From Basidiobolus meristosporus CBS 931.73 (taxonomy: Eukaryota > Basidiobolomycota > Basidiobolomycetes > Basidiobolales > Basidiobolaceae), in the NCBI GenBank assembly GCA_002104905.1, contig MCFE01000243.1, positions 53,349 to 117,348 of the forward strand: a DNA stretch of 64,000 nucleotides. The letters run 5' to 3'. Both the position numbers and the translations under genes were made by a program. Under the pieces are notes generated by a model. The model made no database searches. It saw only the letters and a program-made list of their open reading frames with translations, and was not told the DNA's origin. Shown here piece by piece: positions 32,601 through 42,225 of this stretch. How positions within the stretch are numbered: the first letter of the stretch is position 1; every line of letters starts with the position of its first letter.

Positions 32601-33622
32601 TCAAATTGCCCTATTCTATCCATGGGAAACTTGTTCAACTTTGGAGTGAGACTTTGGGTATATCCAAGGATGATATTGACATCAAGGATAACTTTTTCGA
32701 GCTTGGCGGAAATTCCATAGCAGCTATGCGCATGCACCACTTGTCTAAATCAATCATCACTGACTTGGTGTTTGATGTTCCTACATTATACAGGTATCCA
32801 ACCATCTACGAGCTTGGTAACCACCTGATGAGCTCTCTACAGGACTTCTCTATAGATTTCTTGAATCAGAATGATCAGCCCATGCTAGCTTTAAATGGCG
32901 CTGCCCAGGATCTCTGCCGCAAAATTACACACACTTTACCTCCGGTCTTTTTGATACACGGTAGTGATGGTGGTAGCTCCTCATTCATACCTTTATCTGC
33001 TGCATTCCAGAATAGCTGTCCATTATTTGCATTCCAATATGTAAAAGGTGTAACTCCTGTAGATTCGGTGATTCAATACGCAACATTTTGTGTTGATCGG
33101 ATCCAGTCTGTGCAGCCTTATGGCCCATATACCATTGTGGGTTACTCCTCCGGGACTATGATTGCTTATGAGATCGCTAAGCAGCTCCAGACCGCGTGTG
33201 AACAAGTCAAAAAGCTGATATTTATTGACAGTAGTCCGTCATTGACACTCTCGTCATATCGCGATATCACTGCCTTTGATTCACAAAGCCTAGAGCAGAG
33301 TATCGAAGCAATGAACATATTTAACCATGAGCAATACGAGTACTTCCGAGCCTCCAAACTCATGTATTCATCATATCAATTGCTGCGCCGCTCAACCTAT
33401 GTTGGTCATGTCGTTCTTGTCAAAGCAGAGTCGTTGGTAGAAAACAGAGAAGGGAACCCAGTGTTGAGTGCATTGCACTATAGAAGTACTAAGAGCAGAA
33501 CAAGTGACCTGGGATTATCTTCATACTGCGCTGACCCAGTTGAAATTCTAACTGTTCCTGGTAATCACAATACTTTACTGCAAGAATCTAGGGATCAAAT
33601 AGCGGAAATTATTCTATCATAA
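29576..33622 (+). CDS. NRPS modules 5 (rest) and 6 with thioesterase, in the shifted frame
   Basis: This frame has no ATG at its natural beginning; the first in-frame ATG is 29771, which gives 1283 residues. Before it lies the rest of T5 (FFELGGHSL, with the phosphopantetheine serine). From 29771 the order is C5 (about residues 11-450, MHHIITDGWT, the form that follows a non-epimerized residue), A6 (about 466-940, TSGSTGLPKG and NAYGPTEVTVC), T6 (about 965-1040, FFELGGNSIAAM) and a type I thioesterase (about 1055-1283, IHGSDGG and the nucleophile motif GYSSG). The thioesterase would release the peptide by hydrolysis or cyclization. If the frameshift is real, this part is translated separately or not at all; if it is a sequencing error, the protein is one chain of about 7580 residues. 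Confidence 0.9.
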   Translation, partial: YDDNFFELGGHSLKAVRLRNFIQQEENIALTISDIYKNPTPLELVNIIASHEGNSTKRQLLRISPMADPHQSNLLSLAQEHLVVLHELQPESSAYNVPLCIKIKNTLSIKWLIESFMRLVKRHASLRSFLTLKNGEPYQKVVPISEFMLPLETINLEQDRREAQRLLAEFISRPFDLYSAPLFRALLLKLEDQEYHLILSMHHIITDGWTCNILLKELFAFYQYLSIGIEPVLPTLDISYADFALHQRRWVDGGEGERQMAYWKELLSNAPSISTVSPDHSRPQYPSYRGGACPINITGTISPRLKKFSESCNTSSFVVLLAVYQLLLHQYCNSDRIVVGTVTSGRNHPDIQNLAGYFANTLAIPSTLVGTQCFKKFVQKVNDVFMEAIENQDVPFQQVVQEMLPNRDPSIHPLFQTMFVLQDDSATPANTNLDISILPIHDEIATSAKFDLTMELVELGNQLTGTVTYSKDLYEESTVIRLLKNYEFLLSKLLDSPDIPLTNIQCITPEELCLVTDSFNNTQSEMSDTECLVHELFERWAKRNPDQLAVELGEDRISYRTLDEKSSSLAIYLQSQRIQPGDTIALFTERSIEMIIGILGILKSGGAYVPIDATLPQSRIRYMIENAECKLLVTSEKLKQRLPLENELPVILVNGPEMFAIGELSHQPRSTDLAYVIYTSGSTGLPKGVMVEHQGICNLAQQAATLYNICPLSRVMQFFSIGFDGCAWEIFNTLCNGGTLVLRDENFFHALSQVDTVFTTPSALLSVQPEDYPNLVCVVVGGEPCPPSLSTTWSMATRFCNAYGPTEVTVCSNVAILQAGERINVGSPLHNVQCYILNHSLTPLPIGAIGELYIGGVGVARGYINNQALTQSNFIPNPFNYGRLYKTGDLARWMDNGKVEVLGRSDRQVKLRGFRIELDEIEFALSALPMVQNSAVILHEQKLHAFLTPSTLNTDRIKMMLQKCLPLYMVPSVIDLMDCLPQTSNGKVHYAALRPTGLQKPTPVKSTSLKLPYSIHGKLVQLWSETLGISKDDIDIKDNFFELGGNSIAAMRMHHLSKSIITDLVFDVPTLYRYPTIYELGNHLMSSLQDFSIDFLNQNDQPMLALNGAAQDLCRKITHTLPPVFLIHGSDGGSSSFIPLSAAFQNSCPLFAFQYVKGVTPVDSVIQYATFCVDRIQSVQPYGPYTIVGYSSGTMIAYEIAKQLQTACEQVKKLIFIDSSPSLTLSSYRDITAFDSQSLEQSIEAMNIFNHEQYEYFRASKLMYSSYQLLRRSTYVGHVVLVKAESLVENREGNPVLSALHYRSTKSRTSDLGLSSYCADPVEILTVPGNHNTLLQESRDQIAEIILS

Positions 33623-34176
33623 ACTGAAGTTTGTCACACGTAAATAAATGGATTCGCCATCAATCAATAATGCCATATTCGAACCAACGCACTGACGTGT
33701 TTGTAATCTACAAATTAGAGTAGTCGATGAATCAAGAGAAATCCCAGATTAATGTCAATTAGGAAGCCAAATTGTAACAACAATTCTCTCAAGAAGCCGA
33801 ATCATAACAACAATTCTCCCAATCCATCAATTCGACCCATCGTGATGCATGCTGTCCATGCACGGATATCCAACTGCTCAGTACATAGGTTGTTGGTGTG
33901 AGATACCTGAGATTCACAAAGATATGATTGCTGCAACAAGCAAAGAGGAAGGAAAGCTGCATGACTGGATGGGGGATTCCCTCAGAAAGTTGCCATACCT
34001 CTATTGCTTTCTCAATGCCATTCAAGTAACCATTTATTTATTCGTGACACTAACTTCATGCTAGTCAAGCAACAGGTATCATATATCGCATAAAATTAGT
34101 TTCAGTCATCCATTGGTCGATTGTACGTAGCCATGTAACAGAGCCTGCTTAAATAATGCGGAGGAAAAGGGCTTGA
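33623..34176. other. NRPS downstream region, largely featureless
   Basis: Contains an imperfect short direct repeat (AAGCCRAAT..TAACAACAATTCTC, near 33760 and 33790). A small open stretch (about 33849-34064) with a hydrophobic segment near its end may belong with the next feature. Nothing firm. Confidence 0.4.
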
Positions 34177-34836
34177 TGGCTAAAATTAGGTGGTGACGGC
34201 AATGGAAATAGCGGTAGCAGTGGTGATAATGGGAATGGTAGTTGTGGTAGTAGTGCTTTTGATACTGGTAACAGTAGCAGCGGTAGTGATGGTGGGAGCG
34301 GAGGGGTTAGCAATGGTGGTAATAACGGAAACGGGGCTGGAAGCTGTGATTTTGAAGGTAATGACAATGGCGGTGTCAATCAGAGCGGAGACAGCAGGGA
34401 TGATTGTGTTATATTGAGAGCCAGGGCCATTGTGGAATCATGCCATAAAAGCAATAGATGGCTTCCGTTATTCTCAATGTTTGCACACTGCCTAAACTTT
34501 GGATATGTGATAAGCACCATTGGCTACATTGCTATCCTCAATGGCCTTTTGGCTGAAGGGGCTTATCCAGACGCCACCTCCCTAGAGAACCATGCGGGAT
34601 TACAAACAGGAAAGCCATCATATGGATTCTTCATCTGTGTGGTGTTGTTCTCTTGCACAATTGGCGTGGAAGCAAGTGCGCGGATGTGGTCAAGAGTAAT
34701 CCTAATGGTCTTATCTATGGTGGAAGTAGTAAGCAAGAAAAATATATTTCAACATGCTTCGGACAGTAGACAGGTCAGGCAAGATAAAATGATCAGCAGT
34801 GACACTCTCCAAGTAGTGAAATTCAGAGAACTATAG
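34177..34836 (+). pseudogene. Possible membrane-protein remnant with Gly/Ser/Asn-rich segment
   Basis: The frame is open from just after a TGA at 34174 to the stop at 34834-34836 (about 219 residues) but has no ATG at its beginning. The first 75 or so residues are Gly, Ser, Asn and Asp-rich. At least two hydrophobic stretches follow (around FAHCLNFGYVISTIGYIAIL and SYGFFICVVLFSCTIGV), which look like membrane helices. A splice acceptor (AAATTAG) sits at 34187, so this could be a later exon of a gene whose front part overlaps 33849-34064, where another hydrophobic stretch precedes a possible donor. I do not recognise the family. It may equally be a decayed gene. Confidence 0.35.
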
Positions 34837-36365
34837 TTGGCAAACTACATACTGGTATAAAAAGTCTGACAAACAGGCTCCTTAAGATAAAAGCACGCTA
34901 AAAGTGTGAGAGTGTGTTGTGCTTTACACCACAACTGGCCATACCCATTGACTCCAAACACTGCTAACTAATCAATCATAATGATAGCATTGAGGCTATT
35001 GATGATGTCTTGTGGCTCCTTTGCTAGAGTCATCTCTATAAAATTAAAAAGCTGTCCTTGGAGAACCCCAGCAATTCCATCAATGGATCGAGCACAACAC
35101 CGCCTCCAGCACTCCAGTATTTCTTGAAGAGTAGCTAGAACGCTCACAGGACTGCTTCTGATGGTCGCATTTGCGCATCATAACTTTTACATTGGTGTGG
35201 ATTTCCGCTTCACTGGCAAGGTATCTTCAAATTTTCTCATCCTAAAAACCAAGCAACAACTTGACGAGGTCTACTCAATTACAACTTGACAGGGTTTATT
35301 CAACCGCAACTTGACGAGCCCTACTCACTGCTGTGTTCAAAAGCTATATAACCACAGTACAAGGCCTCAGCAATCAAGGCCCCTAAGAAGCCAGTCAGAA
35401 CTCATGTTAAACGTGGCTTTACCCTTGAGGTGGAAGTCTATTAACTCATACTCTCCAGGGTCTAGCGAAGATTCACAGTCGGTGCTTTGATTGGCTGCCA
35501 GATGGTATCATGCTTCCTGACTCTGTAAAAGTATGGTCATTACCGATTTTGTACGCAAGCATGTCAAGGATATTTGCCCACAACCCTTGAGTACGACCTA
35601 GCTTGCGGTATTTTCATTAGAAGGATCAGTGGATGATCTCATATGACTACTGAATGCCCTGAATCACTGTGCTTCTTATGATCTCAGTAAGACAGAAAAC
35701 CCTTTGTATGAGTTACTGGCACCCAACAGTGTACTATTTACTCCGCGGCGGTAACTCCTACATTGTTGATAAAGCTGGATATAGCAGATTCCCCAAAGCT
35801 GCAAGGTCTCTTAAGTGCCCTTGCGTGTGATTTCTGAGTAAAATATTGCATGTATGGACCTATGTTTATGGATAAGCATTTATCAACACTTGCCTAGTTC
35901 ATAAATCTTATGGTGAGAACCTAGCACTCGCAATCTCTAACAATATTATCACCACTCTTGCAATAGTGCCCGGGGCCTTTTAGAGCATTTTCCAGACCGG
36001 TGGATTCTATTAGGTTACACTTCCCCATGTGGTAATACGACAACAATTATAGCATTGCCATGAGTTTAATCCAGGGCAATAGTGGTAGTCATGCTAGTGT
36101 GGCACCAGCCTTTAGCCATACATGGTAGTGTCAGCTCTAAGACTGCATTTGCAACAAAGCATGCTCCTATCGCAGAATGAAATAGATGTTTGACAATGGT
36201 ACCCACATATATGATGCTCTAATGTATAGTCCCGGAGCTTCTTTCCCAGGTTCTTAATTTTTTCTTTGTGTACAGTCATCATATATGGTACTGACAATGT
36301 TGGAGATGTTATTTACCTTAATTACAATGTTTTTTAACAGTTGATACCCTGGCTTTAAACTGTAA
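34837..36365. other. Non-coding or decayed stretch
   Basis: About 1.5 kb with stops in all frames. A 3 x 25-bp tandem repeat lies at 35257-35331. Fragments vaguely recall NRPS text but are too weak to call. Confidence 0.4.
35257..35331. repeat. Three imperfect 25-bp tandem repeats
   Basis: The unit begins CAACTTGACRRG and recurs at 35257, 35282 and 35307, with diverged second halves. Confidence 0.7.
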
Positions 36366-36475
36366 AGGCAGAGATTTTTGGGAATGCAGTCCCCATATAG
36401 CTCCCCTACTCTTTAAAGTCCCTTTAAGTTATCTTACCTTCATTCTTGACTTGGGTCCCCAAGGGTTACAATTTC
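36366..36475. repeat. Dispersed repeat, relative of 41680-41820
   Basis: This stretch aligns by eye with 41720-41820. Shared blocks include the imperfect palindrome around TGCAGTCCCC, then CTCCC..ACTCTTTAAA, TCATTCTTG and a GGTCCC..AGGGTTA end. It lies just left of the copia LTR and could be an older copy of the same short repeat. Confidence 0.5.
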
Positions 36476-36507
36476 TCCTTCTAACTCTAAGCACTCAAAT
36501 TATAAAG

Positions 36508-36839
36508 TGTTGTAAGAGTCTTGGAGATTTTGGAAGTGATTTGGAAGTACAAGTAGAATATGGGGTTTCACTTAATGATTTATTGAATGTAAAAGTTGTA
36601 TTTATACTTTTACATGGTCTTGGCACAACAAACCCATACAATAGGTTAAGGAAGGTCCCAACAACATGTGTGCAAAGTTTGGGGCTGTTTGGACAACTTA
36701 TCTAATTTTAATGTTCTAGGTAAATATTCTAAGTAAATCCTGACATGGAATTCAGTCAGTATTCTCTAGGATATGAAGGTAATGATCTAAGTGACTGAGT
36801 TAGGTAAGTATTTAGGTGGAGTTACAAATCTTTACAACA
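36508..36839 (-). repeat. Copia 3' LTR (332 bp)
   Basis: The segment begins TGTTGTAA and ends TTACAACA, a perfect 8-base terminal inverted repeat of the TG..CA type expected of LTRs. Immediately beside it, on the internal side, a purine-rich tract (GAGTGGGAGTG on the minus strand) fits a polypurine tract. The matching 5' LTR is absent. Confidence 0.75.
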
Positions 36840-38522
36840 CTCCCACTCAGATAAATGTTCATACTGACAAATCCTAATTTTGACCTAAGATATTCAAACT
36901 TGACACTAGCTAGTAGTTTAGTAAATATGTCTGCAATCATTTCATCTGAAGGACGGTAAGCTAATCCAACTAATTTATTCTCTATAAATTCATATATGAA
37001 ACAATGTCTAATATCTATGTGCTTAGTTCCATCATGAAAAGCTGGATTTCTTTTTCATTGTATATATCCTTGATTATCTTGAAATATAGTAATAGGTGCT
37101 TTTTACATAGGCCTAAATCTGTAAAAAGCTTCCTTAACCACATTGCTTCTTCTGTAGCTTCACAGACTGCCATATACTCCGCCTCTGTGGTGGAAAGTGC
37201 TACAGATGGTTGCTTTCTTGAATTCCATGAAATTACTCCTTTGCAGGAAAGAAAGGTGTATGCTCTGGTGGATCTTCTATCATGCAAATTTTGTTCCCAA
37301 TCAGCATCAGAGTATCCCACTTGATCCTGTTCTGAACTCTTTTAAGTGTATCTTGTGCAGATACTAGCAGATCCTTTCAGGTATCTAAAGATCCACTTAA
37401 CCACTGCAATATGATCAGATTCATAGTTTGGATTATGCGGGCTGACAACTCCCACCAAATATGAGGTATCTGGACGTGTTTCAGGCCTAATATACATCAG
37501 ACTACCAACCATAGATTGATAAGGAAAGTCAGGGCTTATAGATGGCACCAAGCTCTCTTTATTTGGTTGAGTTTTGACCAAGTTAGGGTTTGACTCCATT
37601 GGGGTAGCTGCCAGTTTACAGTCTTCCATTTGGTACTTCTTTAGTACATCCTGAATATACTTGGATTGGATTAGGGTGATAGTCTGGGTACTTCTGTCTA
37701 TGGAGAATGTAATCCCTAAGTAGCAATTGAGTTCTCCTAGATTGGACATCTTGAACCCCTCAAATAGGCTGGATTTACTCTCTTCTAACATTGGTAGGTT
37801 ATTAGCAGCTATAATAAAATCATCCACATATAGAGTCAATAGAGCTGGATTTGCCCTATCTGGTTGATAGTATATACTATAGTCAGCATTACTTCTTTTG
37901 AAACTCAAAGATTTGTGATAAAAATCTATCTAGCAATTTCAGGCTCTCAGTGATTGTATAAGACCATATAGAGATTTTTTAAGCTTGCAGACCAAACAGG
38001 GGTTATCTTGGTAAACACACCCATCAGGCTGGTCCATGTACATGTCCTCATCAAGTTCTCCATTCAAAAATGCAGTTTTATATCCATTGATGTATAAAAG
38101 TTTATGCTTGGCTACAATAGCCAATATCAATCTGATGGAATTAAACTTGGTTACTGGTGCAAAGGTCTCAGTATAGTCAAGCCTGTTTGTTTAAGAGTAT
38201 CCTTTGGCCACAAGTCTTGCTTTGTATCTTTCAATGGTACCATCAGCCTTGTATTTAGTCTTAAATCCCAGCTGCATCCAACTGATTTTTAGTTGATTGG
38301 TAATTTGACTAACTCCCAAGCTTGATTTTCAATCAGAGCCTGATATTCCTCTGTCATTGCAGATCTCCAAAACTTTGTCTGAGGGCTATTTATGGCCTCT
38401 TTTAGAGTCTGGGGTTCATCAATATGGACTTAATAGGCATAGGCTAAGTTGGTACCCTCATTGATATAGTAATTTGGGCTGTTTCTTGTCCAGTTGGATC
38501 TCTGAGCATTTGATACTGAAAT
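36840..38522 (-). mobile_element. Ty1/copia retrotransposon remnant (RT and RNase H), 5' part missing
   Basis: Read on the minus strand from right to left. 38130-37939 gives the front of reverse transcriptase (KTAFLNGELDEDMYMDQP, VCKLKKSLYGL). 37908-37342 gives the catalytic part (LYVDDFIIAA, then MVGSLMY..TRPD). 37320-37015 gives RNase H (GYSDADW, SVALSTTEAEYMA). Several frameshifts and stops separate the pieces, so it is dead. Gag, protease and most of integrase are missing: homology runs to the linker before RT and ends at 38522, where TTTAGGGTTAGGGG begins. The element was therefore cut by whatever event placed telomeric repeats here. Confidence 0.88.
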
Positions 38523-38537
38523 TTAGGGTTAGGGGTC
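38523..38537 (+). repeat. Internal telomeric tract at copia / LINE-B junction
   Basis: TTTAGGGTTAGGGG. It joins the truncated copia element to the RNA 3' end of a LINE-B relative. Confidence 0.85.
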
Positions 38538-39328
38538 TATATTCTTTTATTGAATCTGATCAAGTATATTAATACCATTTCAACTTGATTCAAGTTAAAT
38601 AGTGCAAATTGTAAAAAGAAAATATATCTATGGTTATGTGAAGGTAAAAGATTTATCAAGTTGAGTTGAGTTCTGAAAAGAAATTTGTCAACAAATTAGG
38701 CTAGAAATGAAGTAAAGCTGGGAGTTATTTGAATGCAAAGAACCAAGTGAAAGTGTAGAGATATACTACCACTTCCTGGAAGGCAGGGATCTCACAGGAA
38801 GGCAGAAGCTCAGATCTAATTGCAGATATGATAGTGGAAAGTCTCTGTATGAGCTCCCTTTGTTTGTGAAATTGGAACAAAGAATAGGTATCTTTGAATC
38901 CAAAGCAGCTCTCTACATAAGAGAAGTAAAAATACCTGCTACAGTGGGGGCACTTGGAACCCAAGCAAAGTGTGCTCATTCTCCACCTTATGGCCAGGAA
39001 GGTAAAGAAGGAACTCCTGATGTAAAGGGATATGTCTGCTCCACTATGGGAATGTCTACTCTCATGAGAAATAAGCACAACTCTGTCTTTTGAGCTAGTA
39101 ACTCTGGAGATACTCTCCAGCTTCCTTTTATGCATTGCTATAGAGAGAGGAATATGCTCTCTAGGTGGCTTGGCACTGTTAGAGGCCAGATAATCTCTAT
39201 AACCATCAGGAAAGTGTATCTTCTTTCTCACCAATGACTTTCAGGTAGCTTGGACCAAGTTGTTAGTAATCTTATTGACTAATATCTTCAAAGGATTATT
39301 GGGTGATGATTTTGCATAGTGCTGCCTG
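38538..39328 (-). mobile_element. LINE-B family fragment (3' end of the element)
   Basis: The reading frame 39234-38725 (about 169 residues) matches the C-terminus of the LINE-B reverse-transcriptase protein at 43391-45634. Both contain RWRMSTLCLGSKCP.C, a C-terminal cysteine/histidine cluster, and then CFGFKDT and LFQFH. The two are clearly diverged, so this is a subfamily or an older copy. The element 3' end is to the left, next to the telomeric tract; the 5' side is cut at about 39328 and joined to TTAGGGGGG and the next element. Confidence 0.8.
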
Positions 39329-41617
39329 TTAGGGGGGAGACAGTCACCAACAGGTGAAATCTTTATTTCAGTTGAAACAAAGAAGCCAGCGCTACTGTTC
39401 TAGCTTTGATACAAGAGTGTGTAGCTGAGGGGAATTTGTAGGTAAGTTAATAAGAAGTGATGATAGTTCTTCAGTGCTCAAGACACTGTTCAGTGGGAAG
39501 GGGGGTAGCAAGAGAGGTAAGAATGACTTGTGAACAACATTAATGAGGGGAATGTGATAAGGGTTGATATTCATCATAAAGGGAGTGTGCTGCTGCAGAT
39601 ATTGCTGCCAAAGGTCTGTCAAGTACTTCAGGTAGGCCAGCTTGGGTTTTTCTGACTGCAGAATAAATTCAGCAAACTTCTTGACTGCAGGATCTCCAAG
39701 TATAGTTCTCCAGCAGGAGCCAGGTGTTGTGTGGTGTGTTCTCTTCCAGGCCTTAATCAGTGGGTTGCTGCAGTTGTGAAGTCTGAGGTATAATCTGGTT
39801 CTAAGGTAGAGAAGTCTGATCTTGTAGGGCATAAACCCAAAAGCACCAAGAATAGCATGTCTGTAGGGGCATTCAGGCAAATGAGGCACCAAGGAGGTAA
39901 TGCACCATACTGCAAACTTGTCAAGCTTAGTGCAGTCTCTAGAAGTAAGAGAGAGAAGTGGTAAGCCAAATTCCAGGACAGGGAAGACAAACTGCTTGAG
40001 TAGAAGGAGGCAGCTGGGCGCTGAAGTTGTAGGAGGAGTAACAGCCAGTAGCTTGTGGAGTGCCTGTCTTGCCAGGATAATTCTCTTCTTCAGGGGTGCT
40101 CCAGAGTCTAGTCCAGTAGGAAGGAAAGGAAAGCCAAGATATGTAGCAGAAACCTGAGCAGGTAGAGTGGAGTTCTCCAAGTTGATGGGAGAGCCCAAAG
40201 GTACTGTCTTTGCAATGGAAAGCTGGAGATTATTCTTCTGCAGATACTGGTGGATGGTCTGGGAGTCTTGTTGCACATTGGAGGAGGATATTCTGATGTC
40301 ATCAGCAAAGAGAGTAACCAGGCAGTCAGCTGAGAGTCTTGGGAAATCATTCAGGAAGATGGCAAACAGTATAGGACCAAGCACAGAGCCTTGAACCACT
40401 CCATTAGGAACTGAGAACACAGCTGATTGCTCACTTGGGTGCAGAATTCTTGCTTGTGGATCCAGAAACAGAGACCTGACAAGGAGCGTGAGAGAGGTAC
40501 TGGAGAAGCATTGCAACTTGGACCAAAGCAGATTTCTGTCAACTGAATCAAAGGCCTTAGTAATATCAAACAGAACTGAGGGATACTTGCACTGGAGAGA
40601 GTGATCTTGGCTAAGTATGACTGCATATTCCAAGGAGAGGCCAGGAACAAAGCCAAACTGTGCAGGATGAAACTTGAGTGAGTCAGAGTAGAGCTCCTGA
40701 GCAAGCAGAAGCTCAAACACCTTCCTGCAGGTGGGCAGCAGAGATATTGGCCTGTAGGAGCTAGGATCCAGGTGCTTTCCTTTACCCTTGTACAGTGGCA
40801 GAACATTTGCAAAGGACCATTCCTCAGGAGTAGAAAGCTGGGCTGAGCATTGTTGAAACAGTGGAAGCAGTAGTGCAGACATGGCCTTGGTACTAGTCTT
40901 CAGAAGCTCATAAGAGATTGTGTCCACACCTGGAGCAGTAGAGTTGGGAAGCCTCTTGAGCACATTATGGATTCTCCTTTGATCAAGTGCAAGTGGGATG
41001 GGCAGAGTCTTGAAGTCAGGATGAAAGCCAGGAGTTGAGTACTGCTTTGTAGAGAAGAAGATGTTAGCCAGCTGTTCTGTTGAAGGTAACTTCCTGGAAG
41101 AGGGCCTCATTGCCCTATAGAGTCTTGATACTGTTCTTGTTATAGAGTTGGAAGATTGCAGAGGCAAAGAACTCATAATATGATCCCAGAGCTGAGTATG
41201 CAGAGTGTGGTGAATTGCCTTGGAGTGATGTATTGCTGTCAGGAGGAGTATCTCTGTTTTTGGGTTAGGGAAACTCAGGTAGCTTTGTTCCAGGGCTGAA
41301 ACAATGGATTCCCATTTTCTTGAGGTAACAGCAGTAGTCTTGCATGGCAGTGAGAGGGAGGCAGACACCAGAATCAGATGCTTCACAAAGAGCCAGGCAT
41401 AGTTGAGATCATCTGGCAGAGAAAGTAGCAAACTGGCAAGCTTCAAGTAGTTCCCAAAGTCTTTCTTCTGATTCTTGGTAGCTTTGTGGGTGAGCACAGT
41501 AAGTTTTGGCAGCTTCTTCTTCACAACTGGTTGCATAGAAAGGGACCAGGCTGGGTGGTCAGAGGCTCTCAAGGATCCTAGCTCAGCTCCAGAGAATTGC
41601 TTAACTTCATCCACAAA
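39329..41617 (-). mobile_element. LINE-A copy 1, 5'-truncated in the endonuclease region
   Basis: Preceded at its 3' end by TTAGGGGGG (39329-39335). The non-coding tail on the minus strand ends TTTCACCTGTTGGTGA followed by CTGTCTCCCCCC and the telomeric complement; there is no poly(A). Homology with the longest copy (55237-59643) stops at 41617, after which GGTTAGGTTAGGG follows. The truncation point lies just upstream of the endonuclease S-D-H motif. Confidence 0.92.
39392..41614 (-). CDS. LINE-A ORF2, end of endonuclease plus complete reverse transcriptase
   Basis: 740 residues. The first part holds the last conserved block of an APE-type endonuclease (RASDHPAW). The reverse transcriptase follows with its usual blocks: WSFANVLPLYKGKGKHLDPS, SYRPISLLPTCRKVFE, LFDITKAFDSVDR, NGVVQGSVLGPILFAIFLND and the catalytic LVTLFADDIRI (F-A-D-D). 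The C-terminal region has a cysteine-containing helical part (CTKLDKFAVWCITSLVPHLPEC). The frame is uninterrupted through the natural stop, the best preserved RT of the LINE-A copies here, but it lacks most of the endonuclease and all of ORF1, so it is not autonomous. Confidence 0.9.
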   Translation of the reverse strand: MDEVKQFSGAELGSLRASDHPAWSLSMQPVVKKKLPKLTVLTHKATKNQKKDFGNYLKLASLLLSLPDDLNYAWLFVKHLILVSASLSLPCKTTAVTSRKWESIVSALEQSYLSFPNPKTEILLLTAIHHSKAIHHTLHTQLWDHIMSSLPLQSSNSITRTVSRLYRAMRPSSRKLPSTEQLANIFFSTKQYSTPGFHPDFKTLPIPLALDQRRIHNVLKRLPNSTAPGVDTISYELLKTSTKAMSALLLPLFQQCSAQLSTPEEWSFANVLPLYKGKGKHLDPSSYRPISLLPTCRKVFELLLAQELYSDSLKFHPAQFGFVPGLSLEYAVILSQDHSLQCKYPSVLFDITKAFDSVDRNLLWSKLQCFSSTSLTLLVRSLFLDPQARILHPSEQSAVFSVPNGVVQGSVLGPILFAIFLNDFPRLSADCLVTLFADDIRISSSNVQQDSQTIHQYLQKNNLQLSIAKTVPLGSPINLENSTLPAQVSATYLGFPFLPTGLDSGAPLKKRIILARQALHKLLAVTPPTTSAPSCLLLLKQFVFPVLEFGLPLLSLTSRDCTKLDKFAVWCITSLVPHLPECPYRHAILGAFGFMPYKIRLLYLRTRLYLRLHNCSNPLIKAWKRTHHTTPGSCWRTILGDPAVKKFAEFILQSEKPKLAYLKYLTDLWQQYLQQHTPFMMNINPYHIPLINVVHKSFLPLLLPPFPLNSVLSTEELSSLLINLPTNSPQLHTLVSKLEQ

Positions 41618-41820
41618 GGGTTAGGTTAGGGTGAAGGTGTTATAGTAAGGGCTAGGAAAAGGTTAGAAGAGCAGGGGGTCTGGGGGACGCAGTCCCCTAG
41701 AGAATAAAAAAGCAGGGGGTTTGGGGGATGCAATCCCCCATACTGCTCCCATACACTTTAAATTCCCATTGGATTACTTTTCTCTCATTCTTGGTTCTGG
41801 TCCCTTAGGGTTAGAATTCC
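41618..41820. repeat. Short repeat with two perfect G/C hairpins between telomeric tracts
   Basis: Bounded on the left by GGTTAGGTTAGGG and on the right by TTAGGGTTAGAATTCCTTAGGGTTAGGG. Hairpin 1 (41683-41697) has GGGGAC / GTCCCC arms with a GCA loop. Hairpin 2 (41722-41740) has TGGGGGAT / ATCCCCCA arms with the same GCA loop. The right half aligns with 36366-36475. It has no coding capacity and its type is unknown. Confidence 0.6.
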
Positions 41821-42218
41821 TTAGGGTTAGGGGGAGGAAAGTCACCAAGTGGTGAAATCTTTATTTACTTATGACAAGTATCTAAAGAAGCCATGTTAAT
41901 CTGAAGTAATTCCTAGAAAGCTAGGTCTGAGAGATATCTTCCTGGTAAGCCAGGTCTGAGAGGTGAGAGGCTGAGTGGTACTATATTTCCTAGTTAGCTA
42001 GGTCTGAGAGAGGTTTCCTGGAAAGCCAGGCCTGAGAAGTGAGAATCTGAATATATCTGAGCTAAGTTATACTGCTTTGCGGTAGCTGAATTGTGGCCGG
42101 AATGGCCAGTAGACTGGGGGAACTGAGATGAATTTCTGGGCGATCACTGGCCAAATTTACTAGGCAAATCTGGCCAATTAGCATTTCAAGGATTTCAGCC
42201 AATCAGAGCCTTTACTTT
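41821..42218 (-). mobile_element. Telomeric SINE copy 1, 5'-truncated
   Basis: Its RNA 3' end (left) is joined to TTAGGGTTAGGGGG. The tail on the minus strand carries TCACCACTTGGTGA followed by a C-rich end. The body contains repeated AGCTAGGTCTGAGAG-like motifs. The tRNA-related 5' part found in copies 2 and 4 is missing; truncation is at about 42218, followed by GGTTAGGGGGG. Confidence 0.85.
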
Positions 42219-42225
42219 GGGTTAG

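Noticed and set aside
34190-34417. Valine/alanine/methionine-rich frame
   Set aside because: It is another frame of the GGT/AAT/AGT-rich stretch; the Gly/Ser/Asn frame continues into hydrophobic segments and is more plausible.
35440-35600. Possible NRPS adenylation-domain scrap (WLPDG-like text)
   Set aside because: Only a few codons resemble the motif and the surroundings do not align with the intact NRPS.
39900-40157. Plus-strand frame MHHTANLSS.. present in every LINE-A copy
   Set aside because: It is antisense to the RT C-terminal region. Its recurrence only reflects the high identity of the copies.
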